From Ignavibacteriota bacterium (GTDB taxonomy: Bacteria; Bacteroidota; Ignavibacteria; Kapaibacteriales; UBA2268), in contig JAHBUQ010000002.1 in assembly GCA_019637995.1 (NCBI GenBank), positions 1,193,428 to 1,257,427 on the forward strand: 64,000 bases of DNA, in the 5' to 3' direction. A program made the translations under genes and the position numbers. Below the pieces are notes generated by a model, which saw only the letters and a list, made by a program, of their open reading frames with translations, was not told the origin of the DNA and made no database searches. Shown in pieces: positions 25,813 through 35,568 of the stretch (the first letter of the stretch is position 1; every line of letters begins with the position of its first letter).

Positions 25813-26895
25813 TTATTTATATGCAGGATAGTCAATATATCCTTCGTCTCCACCGCCGTAGAATGTCTTTTTGTCTGCCTCGGCAAGTGGATAATCGTTT
25901 GCGAATCTTTCGGGTAAATCCGGATTTGAAATATACAAGTTTCCATATGAAATCAAATCAGCTATGCCTTCTTTGATATATTTTTCACCGCTTTCTCTGG
26001 TATGGCCGGCATTACTAATCAAAGTGCCGTTATAAATTGGCCTGAAAAATTCTGCAACATTTGTTATATAATTTGGTTTGTCACTGACATCTGTTTGAGG
26101 CTCCATCAGATGAATATAAGCAAGATTATAATCATTCAATTTCTTAATTAAATATGAAAAGGTTTCTTTAGGATTGTCATCGTGCATATCATTAAAAATA
26201 TTGCTCGGAGATAGTTTAATCCCAACCCGATTACTTTCCCAGACTGACTGCACCGCATCAATAACCTCAAGAGCAAATCTTGAACGATTCTCTATACTTC
26301 CTCCATACTCATCAGTTCTTAAGTTCGAGCCTGTGCACAGAAACTGGTCAATTAAATAACCAAATGCACCATGAATATCTACGCCATCGAATCCGCATTC
26401 TTTTGCTGATTCAGCAGCTGTACGAAACTCCTCAATAGTCTGCTTAATATCGTCCAGTGTCATTTCTTTCGGTGTTGAAAATTCCAGAAAGCCGTTTTGT
26501 GTATAAGTTTTACCGACTGCTGCTTTTGCTGATGGTGCAAGTGGCTGGTTTCCGTTGTGGAAATCGCTGTGGGAAATTCGTCCTACATGCCATAGTTGCA
26601 GAAAAATCTTTCCACCTTTATTATGGACAGCCTCAACTACTTTTTTCCACTCATTTTTTTGTTCATTAGTATAAATTCCGGGAGTCCAAAGGTACCCGAT
26701 TCCACGAGGTGAAACCTGAGTACCTTCGGTGATTATCAATCCTGCTGATGCTCTCTGCCCGTAGTATAATGGCGCTTTTTCATTAGGTATGTTGTCAGTA
26801 AATGCTCTGCTGCGTGTCATTGGCGCCATGACAGTTTTATTCTTTAATTCTATGTTGCCAAGTTTATATGGCTTAAGCAATTCAAGGTTATTCAT
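25813..26895 (-). CDS. nemA: Alkene reductase, old yellow enzyme family
   Basis: 360 aa FMN-dependent TIM barrel that reduces activated alkenes such as N-ethylmaleimide. LLKPYKLGNIELKNKTVMAPMTRSRA at the N-terminus (residues 5-30, FMN-binding Thr), QLWHVGRISH, FDGVDIHGAFGYLIDQFL (substrate-binding His pair and Tyr region), NRSRFALEVIDAV and the late phosphate-binding stretch ISNAGHTRES are all present. Third gene after marR and yceI, 23 bp after yceI; the trio suggests an electrophile or redox stress response. Confidence 0.94.
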   Translation of the reverse strand: MNNLELLKPYKLGNIELKNKTVMAPMTRSRAFTDNIPNEKAPLYYGQRASAGLIITEGTQVSPRGIGYLWTPGIYTNEQKNEWKKVVEAVHNKGGKIFLQLWHVGRISHSDFHNGNQPLAPSAKAAVGKTYTQNGFLEFSTPKEMTLDDIKQTIEEFRTAAESAKECGFDGVDIHGAFGYLIDQFLCTGSNLRTDEYGGSIENRSRFALEVIDAVQSVWESNRVGIKLSPSNIFNDMHDDNPKETFSYLIKKLNDYNLAYIHLMEPQTDVSDKPNYITNVAEFFRPIYNGTLISNAGHTRESGEKYIKEGIADLISYGNLYISNPDLPERFANDYPLAEADKKTFYGGGDEGYIDYPAYK

Positions 26896-26918
26896 AATAA
26901 TTTCCCGATTTTTTTAAA

Positions 26919-27524
26919 TTACATTTGTTTAATTTTGCCTGCAAGTGAAAGCTCAAATTTGATATCATCACTGATGGCTTTATCGCCTAAATTGTCAAAG
27001 AAACTGCCTGAGCCGTATCTAATATCCCATTTTGCTCTGTTAATTGTAAAGTTTGCGTTTGCTTTGAAACCATTTCCATCGAAATTGATCTCAGCCGGAA
27101 AACCGATTTCATGAGTAATACCTTTGATTGTTAATTCTCCTGTAACCCAGTGTTTGCCTTTTTCATCTTTCTTAGGTGTGTAGTCTTTGATAGATTTTAA
27201 CTTGAAAGTTGAAGTATTGTGTTTGTCAACTGAGAAAAAGTCATCTGATTTTAAATGGCCTAAAAGTTTAGCATTGGTAGCTTCATCTTTCAAGTCATCA
27301 ACTTTGATTGTAGTCATATCTATTGTAAATGTTCCAGTGAAATTGCTGCCTGTTTTCTTCATTTCGCCAGTCTTAATCTGTACTGTACCCCAGTGTTTGC
27401 CTAAGACTTTTTCGCCTGTCCACTTAAGGTTGCTGGCTTTTGAGTCTACTGCGTAATCTTGAGCTAAAACTGCACTGCCGAAAAATGCAAGTGCTAATGC
27501 TACTGTCATGAAAAATTTTAACAT
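26919..27524 (-). CDS. YceI family periplasmic lipid-binding protein
   Basis: 201 aa from the ATG at 27524, preceded by a TAGGAGAT ribosome site; a longer frame to 27590 lacks one. Signal peptide MLKFFMTVALALAFFGSAVLA, then the YceI lipocalin-like barrel (VDSKASNLKWTGEKVLGKH, GELTIKGITHEIGFPA, FTINRAKWDIRYGSGSFF). The family binds isoprenoid-type lipids. Between marR and nemA. Confidence 0.93.
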   Translation of the reverse strand: MLKFFMTVALALAFFGSAVLAQDYAVDSKASNLKWTGEKVLGKHWGTVQIKTGEMKKTGSNFTGTFTIDMTTIKVDDLKDEATNAKLLGHLKSDDFFSVDKHNTSTFKLKSIKDYTPKKDEKGKHWVTGELTIKGITHEIGFPAEINFDGNGFKANANFTINRAKWDIRYGSGSFFDNLGDKAISDDIKFELSLAGKIKQM

Positions 27525-27561
27525 AATAAAATCTCCTATAAAAAATATTTTAAAAAAAAGT

Positions 27562-28011
27562 TTAACATCTGAATCTATCCAATAAATCATTTAATAAAAG
27601 CGCTTCTTCGCTAGTGATATTCTCAAAATCTTTCTGCCTGACATTCATAATATTATCAAGTTCGCCAAGCATTTCAAGACCTTTGTCGGTAATAGTTACT
27701 CTGACTTGTCTTCTATCTTCATCATTTTCCTTACGTTCGACCAAACCTTTGATCCGAAGCTTCTCGACTAATCTTGAAGCGTTTGACATTCTGTCCAGCA
27801 TCCTTTCCTGAAGCATAGTCATTGAAGCACAATTTGGATGTTGTCCTCGTAATATCCTTAGAATGTTGAACTGCTGCCCGGATATATTGTATGGCTTAAG
27901 CACTTCGGCATTCTTCTGTTCTATCCATTTACTTGTAAAAAGTAAGTTGATAACCAACTTATGATATTCACTATGGAATTTGCTTTGTTTAATTTCGTCT
28001 TCTAATTTCAT
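27562..28011 (-). CDS. MarR family transcriptional regulator
   Basis: 149 aa winged-helix dimer. INLLFTSKWIEQKNAEVLKPYNISGQQFNIL, the wing DEDRRQVRVTITDKG and the C-terminal dimerisation helix fit MarR. Cysteines lie at the start of the recognition region (GQHPNCASM) and at the C-terminus (RFRC), which would allow thiol sensing as in OhrR, but this is speculative. First gene of the marR-yceI-nemA run, so probably autoregulated. Confidence 0.92.
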   Translation of the reverse strand: MKLEDEIKQSKFHSEYHKLVINLLFTSKWIEQKNAEVLKPYNISGQQFNILRILRGQHPNCASMTMLQERMLDRMSNASRLVEKLRIKGLVERKENDEDRRQVRVTITDKGLEMLGELDNIMNVRQKDFENITSEEALLLNDLLDRFRC

Positions 28012-28365
28012 TTTAAGTGTTTCAACAATATTTGTATATACATATATTGTGTAAACGCATAATGATTTTTCTTATTTTAAATTATTATCATTTTTTTTAA
28101 AAAAAAAATTAAAAGACTCAGTAAATTATAAGAAACCTTTATTACACGCTACTTAACCATGATATTATTGTAGAAAAAACTATAATTAATCTATAATTAG
28201 TCTGTTTGATAATCACATTAGTAATAAAAATATACAATATTAAATTATATATTAGTCACTTATATCATATATTTATGCTATTAGTAAATATTAATATACA
28301 TTTAACTTATGTTAATATTTATTATAGTAAATAATTTATTTATTCATTTATTTTTGGGAGTATCT
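28012..28365. other. AT-rich intergenic region between divergent marR and protease genes
   Basis: 354 bp, very AT-rich, with no reading frame of note and no hairpin that stands out. It must hold both divergent promoters; no clean TAnnTTTG box was found for either. GGGAG before the ATG at 28366 is a good ribosome site. Confidence 0.6.
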
Positions 28366-31300
28366 ATGATTCGTAATTTTTTCTTAATTTTTTCTTTGCT
28401 TGCGATGACGGTATCGCTTTCATTTGCCAGCGAAGTAAGTTTTGGTATAGATCCAAAAGGCAACAGATACGTGAAAGGCGAACTTATTATTAAGTTGGCT
28501 AATCATGTGAATATAGATGATGTGGATAACACATCCTCACGTCAGAACAACCCTGCTTCTTATTTAGGAATACCGTCTGTGGACGGATTACTTCAGCCAG
28601 CCGGAGCAATCAGGGCTTCAAAGGCGTTTAGCGGTATCAAAAATATCAGCAGTAAAAAATTATCCAACCCGAATTCACCAAGTGCAAATAATCTTGAAAG
28701 ATATTACAAGATTGAACTGGATGAATCAGCATCACTTGGTAAAATCATGGACGGTCTGAAAAGGGACCCGAACATTGAACATGTGGAATATTCATATATT
28801 TACACATCAACTGCTTTGCCTGACGATGATATGTACAACTCACTGAATTACCTCCCGCAGATAAAAGCACCTCAGGCATGGGATATTCACAAGGGGGAGA
28901 ATGGTCCTGAAGTTGTCATCGGTATTCATGATTCAGGTACACAATGGGACCATGAAGATTTGTTTGATAACCTCAAAATCAATTATGATGAATGGACAAA
29001 TCAAAATGAGCCTTTGTTTATCACTCATGGAGGTCGCCTCATGATTAATCCTGCTGCCGTTGATGGCCAGGACAGCGATGGCAATGGTTATATTGATGAT
29101 GTTGTTGGTTTCAATTTTTTCACTTTTGATGGAACTCAGGATAATGATCCTTATGCTTCTTCTGCTAACAGGCACGGCACTCATGTTGCTGGTTTAGCTG
29201 CCGGTGTGACTAACAATATGATTGGAACATCATCAGTCAGTTGGAATGTTAAATTCATCCCAACCAAGCACAGTTCAAATATTCCTCCATCAAATAGTTT
29301 GTTCAATGTTGAAGATGGCTTGTGGTACATGGCTTCAAGAGGCGTTGATGTAATAAATATGAGTTGGGGCGGTTCTTCATTTTCCTTTATGATGTATGAT
29401 TTGTTCCAATATCTGAATGATATGGGTATTATTTTAATTGCATCGGCAGGAAACAATAATAATGATGGAATAAATTTTCCAAGTTCATACCCCGGAGTAA
29501 TATCTGTATCTGCAGTTAAAGATGACGATACAAAAGCATCTTATTCAAGTTATGGAATACAGGCTGATATTTCAGCTCCGGGTGGCGACTCGGGTCAGCT
29601 CCTTATGAGCACTGTTCCTACAAACAGTTATGCAGGCTTGGGCGGTACGTCAATGGCTTCTCCTGTTGTAGCTGGTACAGCTGCTTTAATTAAAAGCTAC
29701 AAACCCAACTGGACAAGTGAACAGATTAAAAGACAACTGATTGGCACAGCCGATGACATTAATACTTTAAATCCTCAATTCAATGGTCAGTTAGGCTCTG
29801 GTAGAGTTAATGCTTTCAGAGCATTAACTGAAACGAATGTAAGTGTTTCTGACCAACCGAGAATTGGGGCTGTTGATTATTATGTATATAATCAGTCTCA
29901 AAGTCAAACAATGAATCCCGGTGATGATGTGAATATCGCTATGTTATTATGTAATTTCAATAAATTTTATCCAACAAACACGCTGGAATTTATTTTGTCA
30001 TTTGACAATGATGATGTTGAAGTAACAAACACTGTTTCATACAATTCAATCTCTGCCGATGATATCATTGAACTTGATTTCTCGGGTGCTAAAATCAAAT
30101 CAGATGCAAAGCCGGCAATTGTTAAAGGTACAATAACTGTAAAAAAACTTGATGGCACGATAGTTAGCACTATAACTGTAGAATTTAATATAGCAGGTGG
30201 AATATTTGTATTTGAATTACAACCAAACAGTCAGCATCAAAGTGGAACTTTTATTGCAAGCGAACTTACCGGCAAAGGGTTCGATGTAATTTACTCAAAT
30301 CAACTTCCTAAATCCTATCATGGATTTAAAGCAGTATTCATTTCTATTGGCAGCTATATTGAAAACAGTTTTCAGGGAACAAACGAAATTTTTAATGCTG
30401 TTGCAGGTTATGTTATGGGTGGCGGAAGATTGTTCCTTGAATCTTCTTCGCTATTCAGTACCCAGGTTTCAACAATATTACCACCAACAGATATGGGTGC
30501 AATTTTCGGAATAACAGGTGCCCAGTCAACTCCAAACTCATTTATTCCTTTCAATAATGTAGTAGGAGGTACAGGAAGTATAGCTGAAGGAATGAATTTT
30601 ACAGGAACAAATCAGCCCTTCGGATTTATGATTGAAAAATATACTTCAGCAACTATGTTCGGTGCAAGACCTATGCTGAACGAAACCGGTTATGGTACAG
30701 TTGGTAATCAATATCCGGGAATATTTGGTCAGAGAGTTATTCTTATGTCTTTTGCCCTTTCAGGTTATAAACCTAATGGATGTCCTTCAACAAGAGAGGT
30801 GCTGCTTGACAGAATAGTTGACTTTTTCGGACTTACAAGACCTATTCAAGTACATTTGCCGGAAAGTTTCTCAATTTGTTCAGGCGAGAGCATTCAACTA
30901 AATGCTCTTGAAGTATTGGATTGCTCATCTAACACCTATGTTAATCAGGTTGCTACCGGTGGCTCAGGAAATTATTCATACTCATGGTCAAATGCAAATA
31001 TGCTTGATGATGCTAATGCTGAAAACCCAACCACATACAATCTTCAACAAAATGCATCATTTAAATTAACTGTAACAGACAATGTTCTTGGTACTTCAGG
31101 CGAAGGTACTACTGCTGTTAATGTAATGCAATCTCCAAATGTAGGAGTAAGAAGCTTAGTTAGAGTTAGATTTAATACTTATGTGAATTTGAATAGTTAT
31201 ATTACTAACTACTCGGCTGCAAATACTTACAATTGGTATCAGGGAAATGAATTAATTCCAATTGACAGTGAAACTGCTGAAAATCTTAAAGTAAAATTAG

Positions 31301-31674
31301 GATTGAATAATTATTTTGTTTCTGCTGTAAATGAATATGGCTGCGAATCTTCAGTAATGCAAAAACTTATTATTAATGGTTCATTCCGTAAGGAACATCA
31401 GGAAGCAATTTCAGGTCTTAACGGGCTGTCAAATATGTACACATACCCTTCAGTTGTCAGTGATGTTTTGAATGTCAGTGCAGAATTTGCATCTGAAAGC
31501 AATTATTCAATTAAAATCAAGGATTTACTTGGTAATAATGCTTTAGAAGTACAAAATGGCACAGGATTAACTTACGATGGCACTTTAAATCTTAACCAAC
31601 TTCCTTCAGGAGCTTACTTCCTGATTATCGAAACAGATTCAGACAGATTAGTAAAGAAATTTATCAAAATGTAA
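28366..31674 (+). CDS. Secreted subtilisin-like serine protease with T9SS sorting domain
   Basis: 1102 aa from the ATG at 28366, chosen because of the GGGAG site and signal peptide (MIRNFFLIFSLLAMTVSLSFA). Propeptide at about 20-145, then a peptidase S8 domain with D189 (HDSGTQ), H270 (RHGTHVAGL) and S429 (GGTSMASP). It is followed by Ig/DUF-like segments and a DJ-1/ThuA-like stretch (GYVMGGGRLFLESS). The C-terminal 80 residues (YTYPSVVSDVLNVSAE ... LVKKFIKM) form a type A T9SS signal. Exported across the outer membrane by T9SS. Confidence 0.93.
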   Translation: MIRNFFLIFSLLAMTVSLSFASEVSFGIDPKGNRYVKGELIIKLANHVNIDDVDNTSSRQNNPASYLGIPSVDGLLQPAGAIRASKAFSGIKNISSKKLSNPNSPSANNLERYYKIELDESASLGKIMDGLKRDPNIEHVEYSYIYTSTALPDDDMYNSLNYLPQIKAPQAWDIHKGENGPEVVIGIHDSGTQWDHEDLFDNLKINYDEWTNQNEPLFITHGGRLMINPAAVDGQDSDGNGYIDDVVGFNFFTFDGTQDNDPYASSANRHGTHVAGLAAGVTNNMIGTSSVSWNVKFIPTKHSSNIPPSNSLFNVEDGLWYMASRGVDVINMSWGGSSFSFMMYDLFQYLNDMGIILIASAGNNNNDGINFPSSYPGVISVSAVKDDDTKASYSSYGIQADISAPGGDSGQLLMSTVPTNSYAGLGGTSMASPVVAGTAALIKSYKPNWTSEQIKRQLIGTADDINTLNPQFNGQLGSGRVNAFRALTETNVSVSDQPRIGAVDYYVYNQSQSQTMNPGDDVNIAMLLCNFNKFYPTNTLEFILSFDNDDVEVTNTVSYNSISADDIIELDFSGAKIKSDAKPAIVKGTITVKKLDGTIVSTITVEFNIAGGIFVFELQPNSQHQSGTFIASELTGKGFDVIYSNQLPKSYHGFKAVFISIGSYIENSFQGTNEIFNAVAGYVMGGGRLFLESSSLFSTQVSTILPPTDMGAIFGITGAQSTPNSFIPFNNVVGGTGSIAEGMNFTGTNQPFGFMIEKYTSATMFGARPMLNETGYGTVGNQYPGIFGQRVILMSFALSGYKPNGCPSTREVLLDRIVDFFGLTRPIQVHLPESFSICSGESIQLNALEVLDCSSNTYVNQVATGGSGNYSYSWSNANMLDDANAENPTTYNLQQNASFKLTVTDNVLGTSGEGTTAVNVMQSPNVGVRSLVRVRFNTYVNLNSYITNYSAANTYNWYQGNELIPIDSETAENLKVKLGLNNYFVSAVNEYGCESSVMQKLIINGSFRKEHQEAISGLNGLSNMYTYPSVVSDVLNVSAEFASESNYSIKIKDLLGNNALEVQNGTGLTYDGTLNLNQLPSGAYFLIIETDSDRLVKKFIKM

Positions 31675-31717
31675 ATGGATTTTCAGTATTTAGATTATTG
31701 ATTAATCAATAATATTT

Positions 31718-31748
31718 AGCCTTCCGGAGTGACAAACTTCGGAGGGCT
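31718..31748 (+). terminator. Intrinsic terminator after the protease gene
   Basis: Stem AGCCTTCCGGAG / CTTCGGAGGGCT (two G-U pairs), 7-nt loop, followed by TATTTATT; 43 bp after the stop codon. Confidence 0.75.
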
Positions 31749-32328
31749 TATTTATTCGGAAAAAATAATACTTCAAATAAACAAAGTAGTGTTTTAAAGT
31801 ACATAATAAATCAATGCAACAACAAACAACAATTTTATGAAGAAATACTGACATATACTCAGTTCGGACAGAGATTTTTTCTATTCAAAAAGAGTTTTTA
31901 CCAATTCAGACAGTGATTTTGTCCACTAAAACCACTTGTTGTAATCAAAAACAAAGTTGTTGTAAGTAAAAACTAACTCATATCAGCCATATTTTTAATC
32001 GAAAAGATTAATTTTGTATAAGAGACTGTTGATAAAATCAAAAGTTATTATTTGATTTTCAACTTATCAGCACAAACGTCATGAAGTGACAAGAGTATTA
32101 TTTCCAATTCTAATTAGATGTATGAAGAATCAATATCTTTGGATTTAGGAAACTTATTAAATTAGAGATTTGTTTAAATACCTGACGAGATTTCAAAGGG
32201 TTGAAACAATATATATAAAATTATTAACAAATAATTCTGATTTTTAAAATTATGCAAGCGATTTTCCGAAATTAATTATTATATTGCTAATTGAATAAAC
32301 TTCTAATTATAAATTTAACAATTATTTT
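31749..32328. other. Gene-free AT-rich region before the sensor kinase pair
   Basis: 580 bp with many stops in all frames and no strong palindrome. Imperfectly repeated GAxTTTTT/AAAGAGTTTTT-like stretches are present at 31870-31920. No RNA gene or promoter can be defended. Confidence 0.5.
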
Positions 32329-34377
32329 ATGGAAAGTACTCTGATTGATAATATTTCTGCCGACCATCCTTCTAAAGTGAAAATACTTGTGGTTGATGAC
32401 AGCCCGACATTATTAAAATTAACTTCAAACTATTTTGGAATTGATGGATATAATGTGTTAACAGCTATGGATGGTCTATCCGCACTCAAAATAATTGAAC
32501 AGGATGATAATATTGACCTTGTAATTCTCGATGTTGTGATGCCGGGTATTTCCGGCTATGAAACTGCCAAGAAAATCAGAGAAAAAAAGACTCTTTTCGA
32601 ACTGCCGATATTATTTCTGACAAGTCTTACTGAAGTCAGCAGCGTTGTGATAGGTTTTGAATCCGGTGGCAATGACTATTTAGCTAAACCATTTGATACA
32701 AAAGAACTGAGAGCAAGGTCCAAAACTCTTATCAAACTAAAGAAACTTACTGATGTCAATCACTTTTTGCAGGAAGCAATTGAGATTAAAAATAATTCTC
32801 TCAAAAAATTAGAGCAGGAAATTAAAATTCGTATAAAAACCGAAAAAGATTTGATTAAAGCAAAAGAAATGGCTGATTCTGCCAACCGCTTCAAGAGTGA
32901 ATTCCTTGCAAATATGTCGCATGAAATCAGAACACCACTGAATTCTATCTTAGGATTTAGCGAACTACTCAAAAACAGAGTTGCAGACCCTAAAAATGTC
33001 GAGTATATTGATGCTGTCATTAACAGCGGCAAAAGTCTGCTGACTTTAATAAATGATATTCTTGATTTATCAAAAATTGAAGCAGGGAAAATTGAACTCG
33101 AATATCAAACATTCAATTTGATGAATGTAATAAATGAAATTATCAGCATTTTTAAAATAAAAATCAATGAAAAAGGCTTGGAATTTAAGCTGAATATTCA
33201 GGAAGGGATGCCGGATTACATTAATTTAGATGAATCAAGAATGAGACAGATATTACTGAATCTGATCGGAAATGCAGTAAAATTCACTCCAAAAGGCACA
33301 ATTTCCTTAAAATTCAGATATGATAAAGATTCTCATAATAATAATTTAATTAATCTCTACTTTGATGTGGAAGATACAGGAATAGGTATCGCCGAAGACC
33401 AGCAGGCAGTTATTTTTGAAGCATTCAGACAGCAAAAAGGTCAAAGCGTAAAAGCTTATGGCGGCACAGGTCTGGGGCTTACAATTACAAAAAGGCTTAT
33501 TGAAATAATGGGTGGTAAAATATCACTTAAAAGCAAAATAAACGAAGGCAGCAAATTCTCGGTTAAATTCAAGAAAATTCAGATTGAGAAACCAATTGTT
33601 GAAAAATCTGCTACATTTGATGATAATTTTGACAATTATATATACTTTAATACATGCAATATTGTCGTCGCAGATGACATCAGACAAAACAGATACCTGA
33701 TAGAAGAAATGCTCTCGGACAAAGGTATAACCATTCATAACGCTGTAAATGGTCTTGAAGCTATAGATTTAGCTCTGAAACACAAACCGGATTGCATCCT
33801 GATGGATTTAAAAATGCCTGTCTTAGATGGATTTGAAGCGCGAAATATGCTGAAATTAAATCCGGAAACAACTTCAATCCCTGTCATTGCCCTTACTGCA
33901 TCAGCTATGAAATCTGAACAGTCTAATGCACTGGAGGCAGGTTTCAACGGTTTCATTGCTAAGCCAATCAGAAAAAAATATCTCATAAGCGAGCTTCTTA
34001 AATATTTACCATACACTGTGATTGAACTTGAGAATTTACCAAATGATAATATGCCCGAAAATGAAGATGTGATTAAAGATTTTCCTGATAATGTTAATGA
34101 AATTATTGATGATGTTTTAAACAAAATGGAAACAGAATTCAATGAAACACGTCAAAGTGTACAGGAAACTTTTATGATTGGTGCAATTAAAATATTTTCG
34201 AAAAATATTATTGAATTCGGCAATGAAACAGGCTTTTATATGATTTCGCAATATGGAAATTTACTGCAAAAACACTGCGATAATTTTTCACTTAATGACA
34301 TCATTAACTGCCTGAATGATTATGATAACTTGCTGAATAAATTAAGAAAATTAAAATCGAACGGAGAATCAAAATGA
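32329..34377 (+). CDS. Cytoplasmic hybrid histidine kinase (REC-HisKA-HATPase-REC)
   Basis: 682 aa with no membrane segments. N-terminal receiver (KILVVDDSPTLLK, LVILDVVMPG, about residues 15-135); coiled coil; HisKA (FLANMSHEIRTPLNS, about 195-215); HATPase (NLIGNAVKFTPKG, DTGIGI, GGTGLGLTITKRL); second receiver (VVADDIRQNRYLIEE, CILMDLKMPVLDG, about 440-565); then a helical C-terminal tail of about 90 residues that may be a degenerate phosphotransfer domain. Overlaps the next kinase gene by 4 bp. Confidence 0.92.
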   Translation: MESTLIDNISADHPSKVKILVVDDSPTLLKLTSNYFGIDGYNVLTAMDGLSALKIIEQDDNIDLVILDVVMPGISGYETAKKIREKKTLFELPILFLTSLTEVSSVVIGFESGGNDYLAKPFDTKELRARSKTLIKLKKLTDVNHFLQEAIEIKNNSLKKLEQEIKIRIKTEKDLIKAKEMADSANRFKSEFLANMSHEIRTPLNSILGFSELLKNRVADPKNVEYIDAVINSGKSLLTLINDILDLSKIEAGKIELEYQTFNLMNVINEIISIFKIKINEKGLEFKLNIQEGMPDYINLDESRMRQILLNLIGNAVKFTPKGTISLKFRYDKDSHNNNLINLYFDVEDTGIGIAEDQQAVIFEAFRQQKGQSVKAYGGTGLGLTITKRLIEIMGGKISLKSKINEGSKFSVKFKKIQIEKPIVEKSATFDDNFDNYIYFNTCNIVVADDIRQNRYLIEEMLSDKGITIHNAVNGLEAIDLALKHKPDCILMDLKMPVLDGFEARNMLKLNPETTSIPVIALTASAMKSEQSNALEAGFNGFIAKPIRKKYLISELLKYLPYTVIELENLPNDNMPENEDVIKDFPDNVNEIIDDVLNKMETEFNETRQSVQETFMIGAIKIFSKNIIEFGNETGFYMISQYGNLLQKHCDNFSLNDIINCLNDYDNLLNKLRKLKSNGESK

Positions 34378-35513
34378 AAGAAATAATTAGCATTGATAAG
34401 CCAAATGTAATACTGATTGTGGATGATGTTGTGCAAAATCTGCAGGTACTCGGCACTACTCTGATGCAGCATAATTATGAAATTTCTATGGCAAATAATG
34501 GCTCACAGGCATTAAAGCAGGTCGAAAAAGTTAATCCTGATTTGATACTGCTCGATGTCCAAATGCCTGATATGAACGGATTTGAGGTTTGTGAAAAATT
34601 GAAATCTATGGAGAAATTCAAAGATATTCCAGTAATATTTCTCACAGCAAAGACAGAAGCAGAAGATATCCTTCAGGGATTTGACAAAGGCGGTGTGGAT
34701 TACATCACCAAGCCATTTAACAAGCAAGAGCTTCTTGCAAGAATTAAAACCCATATAGAACTCAAAAAAGCTCGGGATATTATCCTTGAGCAGAATCATA
34801 AACTGGAATCTCTGAACAAAGAAAAAACCGAAATTCTCGGAATTGCAGCGCACGACCTGAAAAATCCACTGTCAAATATCAAAGGATTGGCGGAAGTCGT
34901 CGAAACAATGTTCGATGAGCTTGATAAAGAAGATATTGAGGACTCTGCCCGTAAAATAAGGATGTCATCAGAGTATATGTTTCAGATTATCAGCGACCTG
35001 CTTGATATCAATGCTATTGAAGAAGGTAAAATGAAGTTGAACATTGAGCCGTTCAATTTTGTAGATGTGGCTTCAAGAACTTTCGAAAAGTATAATCTCA
35101 AAGCAGCTGATAAATCTATTAAACTGATTTTTAGTTCAATTGCAGATGAAATATATGTCAATGGCGATGTAATTAAGACAATTCAGGTGCTCGATAATTT
35201 AGTTTCAAATGCCCTGAAATTCTCACCTTTTGACAGAAATATTTATGTTAATATCGCAATTGATGATGACCAAAAATTTGCTACAGCCCAAATCAAAGAC
35301 GAAGGACCGGGAATAAGCCCTGAGGATTTGAAAAAGCTTTTTGGTAAATTTGCTAAACTTAGTGCCAGACCAACCAATAACGAAAACTCGACCGGGCTTG
35401 GATTATCAATTGTAAAAAAGCTCGTGGATAATATGGATGGCAAAATCAGGTGCGAAAGCCGACTCGGTGAAGGCACCTCATTTTTCCTTTCTTTACCTGT
35501 TTTTAGTGAGTAG
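34374..35513 (+). CDS. Response regulator-histidine kinase (REC-HisKA-HATPase)
   Basis: 379 aa, soluble. Receiver (ILIVDDVVQNLQVLG, LILLDVQMPDMNG, residues 10-130); HisKA (ILGIAAHDLKNPLSN, near 155); HATPase with DEGPGI and NSTGLGLSIVKKLV. The ATGA overlap with the preceding hybrid kinase implies coupled translation and a shared pathway. No DNA-binding output domain occurs in either protein. Confidence 0.92.
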   Translation: MKEIISIDKPNVILIVDDVVQNLQVLGTTLMQHNYEISMANNGSQALKQVEKVNPDLILLDVQMPDMNGFEVCEKLKSMEKFKDIPVIFLTAKTEAEDILQGFDKGGVDYITKPFNKQELLARIKTHIELKKARDIILEQNHKLESLNKEKTEILGIAAHDLKNPLSNIKGLAEVVETMFDELDKEDIEDSARKIRMSSEYMFQIISDLLDINAIEEGKMKLNIEPFNFVDVASRTFEKYNLKAADKSIKLIFSSIADEIYVNGDVIKTIQVLDNLVSNALKFSPFDRNIYVNIAIDDDQKFATAQIKDEGPGISPEDLKKLFGKFAKLSARPTNNENSTGLGLSIVKKLVDNMDGKIRCESRLGEGTSFFLSLPVFSE

Positions 35514-35522
35514 TGGGGGAAA

Positions 35523-35554
35523 GGGTCTGATTCCCTACTAATTAAATCAGACCC
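35523..35554. terminator. Bidirectional terminator between convergent genes
   Basis: Perfect 10-bp arms GGGTCTGATT and AATCAGACCC, 12-nt loop, between the kinase gene and the T9SS surface-protein gene. Confidence 0.7.
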
Positions 35555-35568
35555 GCTCCTGAATAATA

